A DNA stretch of 61,301 nt from contig PDZU01000008.1 of the NCBI GenBank assembly GCA_002753095.1, positions 1-61,301 of the forward strand, given 5' to 3'. The notes beneath the pieces are model-generated. The model saw nothing but the letters and a program-made list of their open reading frames with translations, ran no database searches and was not told the DNA's origin. The translations under genes were made by a program, and so were the position numbers. Origin of the DNA: Magnetococcales bacterium (GTDB taxonomy: Bacteria > Pseudomonadota > Magnetococcia > Magnetococcales > Magnetaquicoccaceae). The first letter of the stretch is position 1, and the number at the start of each line of letters is the position of its first letter. This document shows, piece after piece, positions 8,208 to 17,354 of this stretch.

Positions 8208-9089
8208 ATGTTTAAAGGCGTTTTCACTGCACTGATCACGCCCTTTCGCAATGGTCAGCTTGATCATATTGCGCTGGGTAATCTCGTGGATCGGCAGATT
8301 GCGAGCGGCATCAGCGGCTTAGTTCCTTGTGGTACAACGGGCGAGTCGGCGACCTTAAGCCATGCGGAGCATCGTCAGGTCATCGAAACCTGCCTAGCGC
8401 GGGTCGATGGGCGCGTACCGGTGATTGCCGGAACGGGCTCCAACTCCACGGCTGAGACCATTGAGCTGACGCTTTTTGCCCAGCAGGCTGGGGCGGCGGC
8501 GGCCTTGTTGATCACGCCTTACTACAACAAGCCCACGCAGGAGGGATTGTTTCGCCATTATCAGGCGGTGGCCAATGCGGTAGACATTCCTCTGGTTCTG
8601 TACAATGTCCCTGGTCGCACGGGTGTTGACATGTTGCCGGATACGGTAGCCCGTTTATCGCGGCATGGGCAGATTGTCGCCATCAAGGAAGCGACGGCCA
8701 ACATGGAGCGAGCTTCGCAGATTTTGCAGCAGGCTTCTGGGCGCATCACCTTGTTGTCGGGTGATGATGCCACCTTTTTGCCTTTTTTGGCGATTGGTGG
8801 TGAGGGTGTCATCTCGGTCACCTCCAACATAGCCCCGGAGCTGATGGTCGCGCTTTGGCGTCATTTTCAGGCTGGGGAGTTGGCCGAGAGTCAAAAAATT
8901 CATCTGCAGCTTTTGGAGATCAACCGTCTACTGTTTTGTGAGACGAACCCCATTCCTGTCAAGGCGGCAGCGGCCATGATGGGGTTGTGTGCCCCGGAGA
9001 TTCGTCTGCCTTTGACGCCTTTGGCAGAGAGTTGGCATGAGCCGTTGCGGCAAGCCATGAGCCGTATTGGTTTGATTACGGCGGCATAG
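8208..9089 (+). CDS. dapA: 4-hydroxy-tetrahydrodipicolinate synthase DapA
   Basis: Condenses pyruvate with aspartate semialdehyde, the first committed step to lysine and meso-diaminopimelate. It is a TIM-barrel aldolase of 293 residues. Signatures: GLVPCGTTGESATLS at the pyruvate site, LLITPYYNKPTQEG, YNVPGRTG with the catalytic-triad tyrosine, and IKEATAN with the Schiff-base lysine. The start at 8208 gives MFKGVFTALITPF, the usual beginning of the family; an ATG three codons earlier is too close to the AAAGGA to be favoured, but cannot be excluded. It appears to be transcribed with, or just before, the cytochrome gene. Confidence 0.95.
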   Translation: MFKGVFTALITPFRNGQLDHIALGNLVDRQIASGISGLVPCGTTGESATLSHAEHRQVIETCLARVDGRVPVIAGTGSNSTAETIELTLFAQQAGAAAALLITPYYNKPTQEGLFRHYQAVANAVDIPLVLYNVPGRTGVDMLPDTVARLSRHGQIVAIKEATANMERASQILQQASGRITLLSGDDATFLPFLAIGGEGVISVTSNIAPELMVALWRHFQAGELAESQKIHLQLLEINRLLFCETNPIPVKAAAAMMGLCAPEIRLPLTPLAESWHEPLRQAMSRIGLITAA

Positions 9090-9249
9090 AGCAGGCAACC
9101 TGTTTGCGGGTTGTGTGTAGGTGTTTGGCTTTGGGATTTTTTTTGGTGCTTTCAGACGGAATCAGCGCAAGCTGCCGTCTATTTCAGTCAACGGCAATGG
9201 GTGTCGTTGGCGGGTACGTCGTCATCGTCGATTTTCAAGGAGAATTCGT

Positions 9250-9558
9250 GTGAAAAAGCTGACTTATGGCCTTTTGTTGGCTTCCGTTCTGGTTGCTGGT
9301 CCGGCTTTGGCAGGTGGGGATGCCGCTGCGGGTAAGACCAAATCTGCGGTGTGCGCAGCCTGCCATGGCCCGGATGGCATGAGCAAAGTGGATGCCAACC
9401 CCAATTTGGCGGGTCAGAAAGCCGGTTATTTGGTCAATCAGTTGAAGGCTTTCCGTGAAGGCAAGCGGGTCAACCCCTTGATGACCGCACCGACCAAAAA
9501 TCTGACCGATGAAGATATTGACAACCTGGCTGCTTATTTCTCCAGCTTGGGTAAGTGA
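9250..9558 (+). CDS. Small periplasmic class I cytochrome c (c553/c4-like)
   Basis: A 102-residue secreted monoheme cytochrome c. Residues 1-21 are a Sec signal peptide ending in ALA; the heme site is CAACH (C35, C38, H39), and M78 in NPLMTAP is the likely distal ligand. The C-terminal helix DIDNLAAYFSSL completes the fold. It probably carries electrons in the periplasm, for example from the bc1 complex encoded at 26-29 kb to an oxidase, but the partner is not shown. The GTG start at 9250 follows a strong AAGGAGA with 6-base spacing. A clear terminator follows 27 bases after the stop. Confidence 0.9.
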   Translation: MKKLTYGLLLASVLVAGPALAGGDAAAGKTKSAVCAACHGPDGMSKVDANPNLAGQKAGYLVNQLKAFREGKRVNPLMTAPTKNLTDEDIDNLAAYFSSLGK

Positions 9559-9584
9559 TTCTGATTTGCCAGAGAGTAGTCCCG

Positions 9585-9613
9585 GAGCGGCCATTTGGCC
9601 GCTCTTTTTTTTA
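9585..9613 (+). terminator. Rho-independent terminator after the cytochrome gene
   Basis: GAGCGGCC (9585-9592) pairs with GGCCGCTC (9597-9604) around an ATTT loop, followed directly by eight or more T. This is a textbook intrinsic terminator. Confidence 0.9.
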
Positions 9614-9623
9614 AAATATTTGA

Positions 9624-9860
9624 AAATTATTGCGGGGTGCAGGGGCGGTCACCGCCCCTGCCGGGTTGCAAGGGCGGAGCCCTTGCTTATAAATTATTGC
9701 GGGGTGCAGGGGCGGTCACCGCCCCTGCCGGGTTGCAAGGGCAGAGCCCTTGCTTGTAATGGCGCGCTTTTACCGAAGCAGATTTGGCGCAGCCAAATCT
9801 GCGCAGCGCGCCCAAATCTGTGCCCCGCAGGGGCACGCTTTGGGAGGGCGGAGCCCGACT
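9624..9860 (-). repeat. Intergenic multi-hairpin repeat, copy R2, with a tandem 67-bp duplication
   Basis: Minus-strand copy of the repeat family between the cytochrome and smpB genes. The full unit spans about 9691-9860. The two hairpins at its distal end, GCAGGGGCGGT/ACCGCCCCTGC and CAAGGGC/GCCCTTG, occur twice in tandem with a 67-base period (9624-9690 and 9691-9757). The internal hairpin is GCAGATTTGGC/GCCAAATCTGC around 9779-9803. In this copy the fourth stem is CAAGGGC/GCCCTTG where R1 and R3 have GCAGGGC/GCCCTGC, so both arms changed together. No gene is supported in the 471-base gap. Confidence 0.85.
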
Positions 9861-10029
9861 TTCACCCCCGCGCACCATGATGACCTTCCGTGATTGCATG
9901 GGTGTTTGTTGATTGTTGCCATGCATTTCCGTTACACTGGCAAAACTTTTTTATTGTCGCGCAGAAAAAACAGAGTATTCTCTGTGCAATGGGAGCGTTG
10001 TTCGTTCCCGCAGAGTAGAGGTTAAAGAG

Positions 10030-10485
10030 ATGGGCATCAAGATCATTGCGGAAAACCGCAAGGCACGCTTCAACTATGAGATTCTGGAACAGTTGGAGGT
10101 AGGCATTGTACTGGCCGGTACAGAGGTAAAATCGATACGGTTAGGCAAGTTAAACATCAACGATTCGTATGCACTGATTCAGGCCAATGAGTTGGTTTTG
10201 TTGAACGCCAATATAGCGGCCTACACGTTTGGCAACTGGAACAATCATGATCCGTTACGCACGCGCAAGTTGCTGGCGCATCGTGGGGAGATTCGGCGTT
10301 TGATTGGTTTGAGTCGAGAGAAGGGGTTGACGTTGATCCCGCTCAAGGCTTACTGGAAGGACGGCAAGGTCAAGTTGGAGATTGGGGTGGGTCGTGGCAA
10401 GCATGCCCACGACAAGCGGCATGCGATCCAGGAGCGGGATTGGAACCGGGATCGAGCCAGGATTATGGCCGAGGCCAGGGAGTAG
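10030..10485 (+). CDS. smpB: SsrA-binding protein SmpB
   Basis: Binds tmRNA and delivers it to stalled ribosomes in trans-translation. The 151-residue protein has the expected order: IIAENRKARFNYEILEQLEVGIVLAGTEVKSIR, then NINDSYALI, HDPLRTRKLLAHRGEI, and the basic C-terminal tail GRGKHAHDKRHAIQERDW that inserts in the mRNA path. The ATG at 10030 is preceded by AGAGG at 8 bases; the same frame is open upstream but shows no homology. The tmRNA gene itself is not in this window. The gene stands alone between two copies of the intergenic repeat. Confidence 0.95.
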   Translation: MGIKIIAENRKARFNYEILEQLEVGIVLAGTEVKSIRLGKLNINDSYALIQANELVLLNANIAAYTFGNWNNHDPLRTRKLLAHRGEIRRLIGLSREKGLTLIPLKAYWKDGKVKLEIGVGRGKHAHDKRHAIQERDWNRDRARIMAEARE

Positions 10486-10600
10486 TGGGCTGGGAGTTGG
10501 GCCGAACAGCCCACAGGAACACCCCGTCCATCGCATACAAAAAAATGGAACGCACCGTCCATCGAACACAAAGAAATCGCTTTACTGCGCGCGGTTAAAA

Positions 10601-10767
10601 GTCGGGCGTCCGCCCTCCCAAAGCGTGCCCCTGCGGGGCACAAATTTGGGCGCGCTGCGCAGATTTGGCTGCGCCAAATCTGCTTCGGTAAAAGCGCGCC
10701 CCATTACAAGCAGGGCTCCGCCCTGCACCCGGCAGGGGCGGTGACCGCCCCTGCACCCCGCAGAAAT
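10601..10767 (+). repeat. Intergenic multi-hairpin repeat, copy R3 (best-preserved copy)
   Basis: Fills the gap between convergent smpB and nuoN and ends exactly at the nuoN stop codon. Stems: GTGCCCC/GGGGCAC (10625-10631 with 10635-10641, loop TGC); outer stem GGGCGCGC/GCGCGCCC (about 10648-10655 with 10694-10701) enclosing GCAGATTTGGC/GCCAAATCTGC (10659-10669 with 10673-10683, loop TGC) and an unpaired TTCGGTAAA; GCAGGGC/GCCCTGC (loop TCC); and GCAGGGGCGGT/ACCGCCCCTGC. The last hairpins could serve as a bidirectional terminator. Confidence 0.88.
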
Positions 10768-12216
10768 TTACAGCAGCGCCTGCACGCTCGCCAAGCTCCA
10801 ATCCAACAACTTGCCCGGAAAAATTCCCAACACCAACACCAAAATCGCACTCACCCCAAGCACAATCCGGTGCGACACAGACAACTCCATGGAAAAACTC
10901 TGCTCCGCCGCCTCAAAATAGATGATCTTGACAATGCGCAGATAATAAAAGGCCCCAATCGCCGCAAAAATAACACTGATTACCGCCAAGCCCAACAAAC
11001 CCGCCTTGACCGCCGCCATCAAAACATACAACTTGGCAATAAAACCCGCCAACGGCGGAATGCCCGCCATCGAAAACATGAACATCGCCATCACAAATGC
11101 CAACAAGGGACGCTTCTTAGCCAAACCAGCATAATCACCAATCTGATCACCAATCCCCTGCCGATTCAATACCAACACCACACAAAAAGCCCCAAACGAC
11201 ATGAACAAATAGGTCGTCAAATAAAAGATCACACTCTGATGACCCAACTGATTGCCCGTCGTTAAACCAATCAATAAAAATCCCACATGACCAATCGATG
11301 AATACGCCAACAACCGCTTGATGTTACTCTGCGCAATGGCCCCCAATGAACCCACCGCCAAAGTCACCACCGCCATCAACTGCAGCATCGGTGCCCAATG
11401 CCCCTGCAACGCACCGAATGCCTCCAAAAGCACCCGGAAAAAAACCGTAAACGCCGCCACCTTCGGCATCACCGCAATAAAAGCCGTCACCGATGTCGGC
11501 GCACCCTCATACACATCCGGTGCCCACATGTGAAACGGAGCCGCCGCCACCTTGAAACTGATGGCCATCACCACCAAAGCCGCCCCCAACAACAAAACCG
11601 GACTAATATGCTCCGCCGCCTTGATCGCCTGGGCAACCCCCGTGAACACGGTACTGCCCGTGGCCCCATACACCAAACTGACCCCATACAACAAAATACC
11701 AGACGCCAGCGAACCCAATATGAAATACTTCAAACCCGCTTCACTGGACGGTAAATGGTCCCGATCATACGCCGCCAACACATAAATGGAGAGCGACATC
11801 AACTCCAAGCCCAAATACAAAACCAGGAAACTGCCCGCCGAGACCATGGCCATCGCCCCAATCAACGCGGTGACGGTCAAGACATAGTACTCACCACTGT
11901 CCAAACCCCTCTGCGCCAAATAGTCCCGACTCATCAACAACGGGAAGGCCGTGGCAATCAACAGCAACCATTTCATGGCCCGCGCCAGACGGTCATCCAC
12001 AAAATGACCACCCAACGTGATGGAGGGCGTTGCACTGGAAAGACCAGCCAAAACAACCGCCGCCAGGACAATGCCACTCAGCGTGATCATGCCAATCACA
12101 CCACGCGACTCCTTGCCCGTCCAGGCGCTCATCAGCAACAGCCCCATCGCCACCAGTGAGAGTAATATCTCCGGCGAGAGCAGGACCAAGTTCATTTCCG
12201 GTAGTTGAACAGCCAT
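10768..12216 (-). CDS. nuoN: NADH-quinone oxidoreductase subunit N
   Basis: Antiporter-like, proton-pumping membrane subunit of complex I; 482 residues with about 14 transmembrane helices. Recognisable segments include GLELMSLSIYVLAAY, the lysine-containing EAGLKYFILGSLASGILLYG helix and the SNIKRLLAYSSIGHVGFLLIG stretch. The ATG at 12216 (MAVQLPEM) is chosen over an upstream in-frame start because it follows GGAGCATTCAAGGAT; an internal ATG at 12195 is also possible. It is the last gene of the nuo operon, 70 bases after nuoM, and converges with smpB. Confidence 0.93.
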   Translation of the reverse strand: MAVQLPEMNLVLLSPEILLSLVAMGLLLMSAWTGKESRGVIGMITLSGIVLAAVVLAGLSSATPSITLGGHFVDDRLARAMKWLLLIATAFPLLMSRDYLAQRGLDSGEYYVLTVTALIGAMAMVSAGSFLVLYLGLELMSLSIYVLAAYDRDHLPSSEAGLKYFILGSLASGILLYGVSLVYGATGSTVFTGVAQAIKAAEHISPVLLLGAALVVMAISFKVAAAPFHMWAPDVYEGAPTSVTAFIAVMPKVAAFTVFFRVLLEAFGALQGHWAPMLQLMAVVTLAVGSLGAIAQSNIKRLLAYSSIGHVGFLLIGLTTGNQLGHQSVIFYLTTYLFMSFGAFCVVLVLNRQGIGDQIGDYAGLAKKRPLLAFVMAMFMFSMAGIPPLAGFIAKLYVLMAAVKAGLLGLAVISVIFAAIGAFYYLRIVKIIYFEAAEQSFSMELSVSHRIVLGVSAILVLVLGIFPGKLLDWSLASVQALL

Positions 12217-12286
12217 ATCCTTGAATGCTCCACTGCTGATCTCGTGATCCCTACTGCCCAACAACACCCACAGGCGCTGCGGACGA

Positions 12287-13771
12287 CTAAAACATGGCGA
12301 TGGCGGCAGAACCAGCCTTGATGGTATTGGCCTGGATCAATAACTGTTCCACCGAAGCATGCATCATTTTCAAGAAAGGCGCCGGATAGAAACCAATCCA
12401 CAGCACCAAAATCAACAGTGGCACAAACAGAGCAATCTCCCGCATGCTCATGTCCTTCAATGCCGCCACCTCATCATTGCGCACTACCCCAAACAACACC
12501 TTCTTGAACATCCATAACATATAAGCAGCACCCAAAACCAAACCCGTGGCCGCTACCACCGCAACCCCCTTGTTGGCCAAATAAGCGCCCAGCAAAATCA
12601 AAAACTCACCAATAAAACCATTCGTGCCCGGCAAACCAACCGACGCCATGGTAAACACCATGAAAATAACCGCATATACCGGCATGCGCTGCGCCAAACC
12701 ACCAAACCGGGCAATCTCCCGCGTGTGCATGCGGTCATAAATCACCCCAACCAACAGGAAAAGACCCCCAGCTACCACGCCATGGTTCACCATCTGCAAA
12801 ATGCCACCCTCCAACCCCTGCTGGTTGTAGGCAAACAGACCGATGGTGACAAAACCCATGTGCGAAACCGACGAATAGGCAATCAGCTTCTTCAAATCCT
12901 TCTGCATCAAAGCCACCAAGGCCGTGTAAACAATGGCCACCAACGATAAAGCAAAAATGAACGGCACAAAATAACGCGACGCATCCGGTAAAATGGGCAG
13001 AGAAAAGCGCAAAAATCCATACGCACCCATCTTCAACAAAATACCCGCCAAAATCACCGAACCCGCCGTGGGCGCCTCCACATGGGCATCCGGCAACCAC
13101 GTATGCACCGGCCACATGGGCACCTTGACCGCAAAGGAGGAAAAAAGACCCAAAAACAACCATACCTGCAACGCAAAGGAAAATGGCATCCCCATCAACG
13201 CCGGAATGGAGAAAGTGCCACCCTTGAAACCCATCACCAGAATGGCAACCAACATCAATACCGACCCTGCCAATGTGTACAGGAAAAATTTATAGGCGGC
13301 ATAAACCCGATTTTTGCCCCCCCAAATGCCAATCAACAAAAACATCGGGATCAGCATGGCTTCCCAGAAAATATAGAAGAGAATAAAGTCTAAAGCACAA
13401 AACACACCGATGACAAAACTCTCCAAGGCCAGAAAAGCCACCATATACCCCTTGACCTGGGTCTGAATGCTCTCCCAAGAGGCCAAAATACAGATGGGCG
13501 TCAACAAGGCCGTCAACAGCACAAAAGGCAGACTGATGCCATCCACCCCCATGCGATAGGTGATCCCATAGGCCGGCAGCCAAGCCGCTTCCTCCATGAA
13601 CTGGAAAGCAGCAGTACTGTTATCAAACCCCTTCAGCAGCAGCAGGCTCACCAAAAAGGTCAACAGACTGATGCCCATGGCCAGATAGCGGACCAGTTTT
13701 GGGTTATCTTTGACCGCAAAAAAGATGACCAGTGCACCGACCAAAGGTAAGAATGTGACCAAGCTCAACAT
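12287..13771 (-). CDS. nuoM: NADH-quinone oxidoreductase subunit M
   Basis: Antiporter-like membrane subunit of complex I, 494 residues. The conserved glutamate lies in FILFYIFWEAMLIPMFLLIG and the key lysine in the WPVHTWLPDAHVEAPTAGSVILAGILLKMGAYG region; MQKDLKKLIAYSSVSHMGFV is also typical. The ATG at 13771 is preferred to a TTG two codons upstream. It follows nuoL by 96 bases and precedes nuoN. Confidence 0.94.
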   Translation of the reverse strand: MLSLVTFLPLVGALVIFFAVKDNPKLVRYLAMGISLLTFLVSLLLLKGFDNSTAAFQFMEEAAWLPAYGITYRMGVDGISLPFVLLTALLTPICILASWESIQTQVKGYMVAFLALESFVIGVFCALDFILFYIFWEAMLIPMFLLIGIWGGKNRVYAAYKFFLYTLAGSVLMLVAILVMGFKGGTFSIPALMGMPFSFALQVWLFLGLFSSFAVKVPMWPVHTWLPDAHVEAPTAGSVILAGILLKMGAYGFLRFSLPILPDASRYFVPFIFALSLVAIVYTALVALMQKDLKKLIAYSSVSHMGFVTIGLFAYNQQGLEGGILQMVNHGVVAGGLFLLVGVIYDRMHTREIARFGGLAQRMPVYAVIFMVFTMASVGLPGTNGFIGEFLILLGAYLANKGVAVVAATGLVLGAAYMLWMFKKVLFGVVRNDEVAALKDMSMREIALFVPLLILVLWIGFYPAPFLKMMHASVEQLLIQANTIKAGSAAIAMF

Positions 13772-13867
13772 TGCCAAATCGTCCCGCTCGCAATAAGGTA
13801 ACCCAGTTCCGGGAGAGGCCGCCGTGCACCCCTCGACTTTCCCTGTAGGCAGGGATCCGTGTTACGT

Positions 13868-15781
13868 TCAAGTATAGAGTGATACCAAAACCAACACACC
13901 GATCAGCATGGCAAAGGCATAGTGATACACATAGCCCGACTGCAAGCTGCGCAACTGCTCCGCACAACGCTGGCACAAGGCAGCTACACCATTGACACAA
14001 CCATCAACAATCTTGGCATCCCCCGTAAGCCATAACCCCTCACCGACCATCTTGGCCGGTTGCACAAAGAGTCGATCATACAAACGATCAAAGTACCACG
14101 CGTTCGACAGAAAGCGATAAGTCGCCCGGTAATGGCCGGCAATGATGCCCGGCAAAGAGGGCAGACGCACATACAGCAGCCAAGCCAACCCCAAACCGAT
14201 CAAAAACATCAGGAATGGCGACCATTGCACCCAGGCACTCACATGATGGGCATGCTCCATGGCATCATGTCCAGGCGCCAGGAATATGGCCGACTTAAAC
14301 CAACCCAAATGGGTCATCGATTGGCCCAACATCCCTGAGAAAAGCGCACCCACCGCCAGCACCATCAAAGGCACCAACATCACCCAGGGCGATTCATGGG
14401 CATGGTCATACTTGTGGTGATCCGCCGGCTGACCATGGAAGGTCATGAAAATCAGGCGGAACGAATAAAAAGTGGTCAATACCGCCCCGATCATGCCCAG
14501 ACTCCAGGCAAAAGTACCTACCCCAGTATGGGCCGCATAGGCCGCCTCCAAAATGGCATCCTTGGAATAAAAACCCGCCAGGAACGGAAAACCCGTCAAA
14601 GCCAAGGTACCAATCATCATCATGGCATAGGTAATGGGAATCTTCTTACGCAATCCCCCCATCTTGCGCATATCCTGCTCATGGTGCATGGAGTGAATCA
14701 CCGCACCAGCACTCAGAAAAAGCAGCGCCTTGAAAAAAGCATGGGTCATCAGGTGAAAAATGGCCGCCGAATAGGCCGATACACCCGCCGCAAAAAACAT
14801 GTAACCCAGTTGCGAACAGGTGGAATAGGCAATCACCCGTTTGATGTCATTCTGCACCAAACCCACCGTGGCCGCAAAAAAGGCCGTGGTGGCACCAACC
14901 AGCGTCACCACCGTCAAGGCAGTCTCAGACAATTCAAAAAGCGGCGAGGAACGGCACACCATGAACACACCCGCCGTCACCATGGTGGCAGCATGGATCA
15001 AGGCCGAAACCGGGGTTGGCCCCTCCATGGCATCCGGCAACCAAGTGTGCAGCAGAAACTGCGCCGACTTGCCCATGGCACCAATGAACAGCAACAGACA
15101 AATCAGGGTCATGGTGTTGACCGGACCCCAAAAGAGAAAATCAACCGTCTGCGGAAACTGCCCCGTACCCGCCATGCGAAACACCGTGGCATAATCCAGG
15201 GTGTGAAAAACCTGATAGATGGTAAAAATCCCCAAGGCAAAGCCAAAATCACCCACACGGTTGACCAAAAAAGCCTTGATGGCAGCGTTGCAGGCCGACT
15301 CTTTCTTGTACCAAAAGCCAATCAGCAGATAGGAGGCCAAACCAACACCCTCCCAACCAAAAAAAAGCTGCAAATAGCTGTCCCCCGTCACCAACATCAG
15401 CATGGCAAAGGTGAACAGTGAAAGATAACTGAAAAATCGCGGCTGGTCGGGATCTTCTGCCATGTAGCCCATGGAGTAGATGTGGATCAACGTGGAAATG
15501 CCCGCCACGACAATCAACATCACCGCCGTCAAACGGTCAATTAACAGGCCAAATGAGACCCGAAACTCCCCAGAGACAATCCAGGACCAGACCTCCTGCC
15601 GCACCGGATCTCCATTGCCCACAGCAATTTCAAAGAAGGTGATAATGGCCAGCAGGGCCGATAGGGACATTCCTCCGATGGTCACCAGAGCGGCCAGTCG
15701 GTTGCCCAGCAGGCGACCAAAAAAACCGGCAATCATGGAGCCGAACAAAGGTGCCAGAACGATCAGAAGATATTTGCTCAT
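13868..15781 (-). CDS. nuoL: NADH-quinone oxidoreductase subunit L
   Basis: Largest antiporter-like subunit of complex I, at the distal end of the membrane arm; 637 residues. It has FFGWEGVGLASYLLIGFWY with the conserved glutamate, QFLLHTWLPDAMEGPTPVSALIHAATMVTAGVF with the proton-channel lysine/histidine region, and a long C-terminal part that includes the lateral helix and final transmembrane helix. GGGAT precedes the ATG. It begins 26 bases after nuoK. Confidence 0.95.
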   Translation of the reverse strand: MSKYLLIVLAPLFGSMIAGFFGRLLGNRLAALVTIGGMSLSALLAIITFFEIAVGNGDPVRQEVWSWIVSGEFRVSFGLLIDRLTAVMLIVVAGISTLIHIYSMGYMAEDPDQPRFFSYLSLFTFAMLMLVTGDSYLQLFFGWEGVGLASYLLIGFWYKKESACNAAIKAFLVNRVGDFGFALGIFTIYQVFHTLDYATVFRMAGTGQFPQTVDFLFWGPVNTMTLICLLLFIGAMGKSAQFLLHTWLPDAMEGPTPVSALIHAATMVTAGVFMVCRSSPLFELSETALTVVTLVGATTAFFAATVGLVQNDIKRVIAYSTCSQLGYMFFAAGVSAYSAAIFHLMTHAFFKALLFLSAGAVIHSMHHEQDMRKMGGLRKKIPITYAMMMIGTLALTGFPFLAGFYSKDAILEAAYAAHTGVGTFAWSLGMIGAVLTTFYSFRLIFMTFHGQPADHHKYDHAHESPWVMLVPLMVLAVGALFSGMLGQSMTHLGWFKSAIFLAPGHDAMEHAHHVSAWVQWSPFLMFLIGLGLAWLLYVRLPSLPGIIAGHYRATYRFLSNAWYFDRLYDRLFVQPAKMVGEGLWLTGDAKIVDGCVNGVAALCQRCAEQLRSLQSGYVYHYAFAMLIGVLVLVSLYT

Positions 15782-15807
15782 AGTTCACATCCCACGGCCA
15801 AGTCGGC

Positions 15808-16110
15808 TCAACCTTTCAGGGTGTCAATCCGTTCCACATCAATGGTCGCCCGATTACGAAAGAAAGCAACCAGAATGGCTAAACCGATCGCTGCTTCCGC
15901 CGCCGCAACCGCCAGGACGAAAAAGGTGAAAATTTGTCCAGTCACATCGTTATTGTAGTGCGAAAAAGCCACAAAATTAATGTTGACCGACAAAAGAATC
16001 AGTTCGATGCTCATCAAAATGATGATGACGTTGCGCCGGTTGAGAAAAATCCCAAACACACCGGTGGTGAACAACACGGCACCAAGAATCAAAAAATGAT
16101 GCAATGACAT
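15808..16110 (-). CDS. nuoK: NADH-quinone oxidoreductase subunit K
   Basis: Small three-helix membrane subunit of complex I (100 residues). The sequence [20 protein letters not shown] and the helix-2 segment [17 protein letters not shown], containing the conserved membrane glutamate, are diagnostic. A second buried glutamate lies in [15 protein letters not shown]. The ATG at 16110 fits the family start, lies 4 bases after the nuoJ stop codon and is preceded by GGGAG inside nuoJ. Confidence 0.95.
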   Translation of the reverse strand: MSLHHFLILGAVLFTTGVFGIFLNRRNVIIILMSIELILLSVNINFVAFSHYNNDVTGQIFTFFVLAVAAAEAAIGLAILVAFFRNRATIDVERIDTLKG

Positions 16111-16114
16111 GAAT

Positions 16115-16702
16115 TTATGCTCCCTCACCCGGTTTGCGTTGCACCAACTCCACCGCCTCAGAACGGGTCCGGGCAATCTGTTGTGGAACATTCTGCCGCT
16201 GCGCCCCCTTCTTGCGCTCCCGCAGGGTCAGCACCACCGCCCCAATCAAGGCCACCAACAGAATCAGAGAGGCCAGTTCAAACGGATAGAGATGCTGCGT
16301 AAAGAGCGCACGCCCAATGGCCAACGTGTTGGGTACCGTCGCGGCGGCGACCGCATGGCCATGGCTGTGCGACAACACCACCACCAACTCCAACAAAATA
16401 ACTGCCCCAACGGCCAAACCCAACGGCAGGTGGTTGATGGCCTGCTCCTTGAGTTCACTCAGTTCCATATCCAGCATCATCACCACAAACAGGAACAAAA
16501 CCGCCACCGCCCCCATGTAAACCATGACCAACAAGGCAGCCAAAAACTCGGCTTGCAAAAGAACAAACAGGGCCGCCGTGGAAAAAAAGGTCAGAATCAA
16601 AAACAGTACGGAATGGACCTGATTGCGGCTGCTGACCACTCCGAATGCCGCCAGGGCCGTCACGGCCGCAAATGCGTAGAATATGACATCGACCACCATC
16701 AT
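16115..16702 (-). CDS. nuoJ: NADH-quinone oxidoreductase subunit J
   Basis: Membrane subunit of complex I, about 195 residues with five helices. [21 protein letters not shown] is the characteristic third-helix region. The C-terminal tail of about 35 residues is basic and less conserved. Starts at 16711 (GTG), 16702 (ATG) and 16699 (ATG) are all in frame; AAAAGG spaced 7-8 bases from 16702 favours that ATG. It sits between nuoI and nuoK. Confidence 0.92.
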   Translation of the reverse strand: MMVVDVIFYAFAAVTALAAFGVVSSRNQVHSVLFLILTFFSTAALFVLLQAEFLAALLVMVYMGAVAVLFLFVVMMLDMELSELKEQAINHLPLGLAVGAVILLELVVVLSHSHGHAVAAATVPNTLAIGRALFTQHLYPFELASLILLVALIGAVVLTLRERKKGAQRQNVPQQIARTRSEAVELVQRKPGEGA

Positions 16703-16784
16703 CGGATTCACCTTTTCACCTGCTTCTGAGGATGCACCGTCTGTCCACTGGGACAGCCAACCAACCCCCTAGTCCACAACACCA

Positions 16785-17279
16785 TTACCGATACCGGGCA
16801 TCCGCAGCCAGATTGGCATCAATTTTATCTTTCCAGCGTTCATAGTTGCCCAGCAAACGCTGCTTGTCGGCCACCAGACCATCCCGCGTTTCGGCAACGA
16901 ACTCAAAATTGGGGCCAAGTACTATGGCCTCCACCGGGCAGGCTTCTTGGCAGTAACCACAAAATATGCACTTGGCATGATCAATATCGTAGACCTTGGT
17001 CAACCGCTTTTCTGCCGTGCTGCCCGGATCAATGGCGATAAAAATGGCCTGCGCCGGGCAGACCGCTTCACACAGTTTACAGGCTACGCATCTCTCTTCG
17101 CCCTTCTCGTTGCGGCGCAGCGCATGTTCACCACGAAAGCGGGGTGACAGAGGCGTCCTCTCTTCGGGATACTGCACCGTAATATTGGGTTTGAAAAAAT
17201 AGCGCAGGGTCACCGCCATGCCTGCTGCCAGTTCTCGTAAACCAAAGGTCCATAACCACCCTTTTACACCGACACTCAT
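16785..17279 (-). CDS. nuoI: NADH-quinone oxidoreductase subunit I (two [4Fe-4S] ferredoxin subunit)
   Basis: Carries clusters N6a and N6b of the peripheral arm of complex I. The 164-residue protein has the two ferredoxin motifs [12 protein letters not shown] (C64, C67, C70, C74) and [12 protein letters not shown] (C104, C107, C110, C114), and the N-terminal amphipathic region [18 protein letters not shown] typical of the family. It lies between nuoH and nuoJ. Confidence 0.96.
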   Translation of the reverse strand: MSVGVKGWLWTFGLRELAAGMAVTLRYFFKPNITVQYPEERTPLSPRFRGEHALRRNEKGEERCVACKLCEAVCPAQAIFIAIDPGSTAEKRLTKVYDIDHAKCIFCGYCQEACPVEAIVLGPNFEFVAETRDGLVADKQRLLGNYERWKDKIDANLAADARYR

Positions 17280-17354
17280 TGCTCTTCCCCGCCGTAAGGG
17301 TTGTTCACCCGTTATTCAACGATCTCATCACCCACACCATCGTCACTTGGCCAA

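Noticed and set aside
9509..9880. Short open frames in the intergenic repeats, giving similar peptides at several places
   Set aside because: The shared peptides simply translate the repeated DNA; stems, not codons, are what is conserved, and frames are not kept between copies.
184..10767. CRISPR array as an explanation of the repeats
   Set aside because: Copies are about 165 bp, dispersed, in both orientations, without regular spacers or cas genes.
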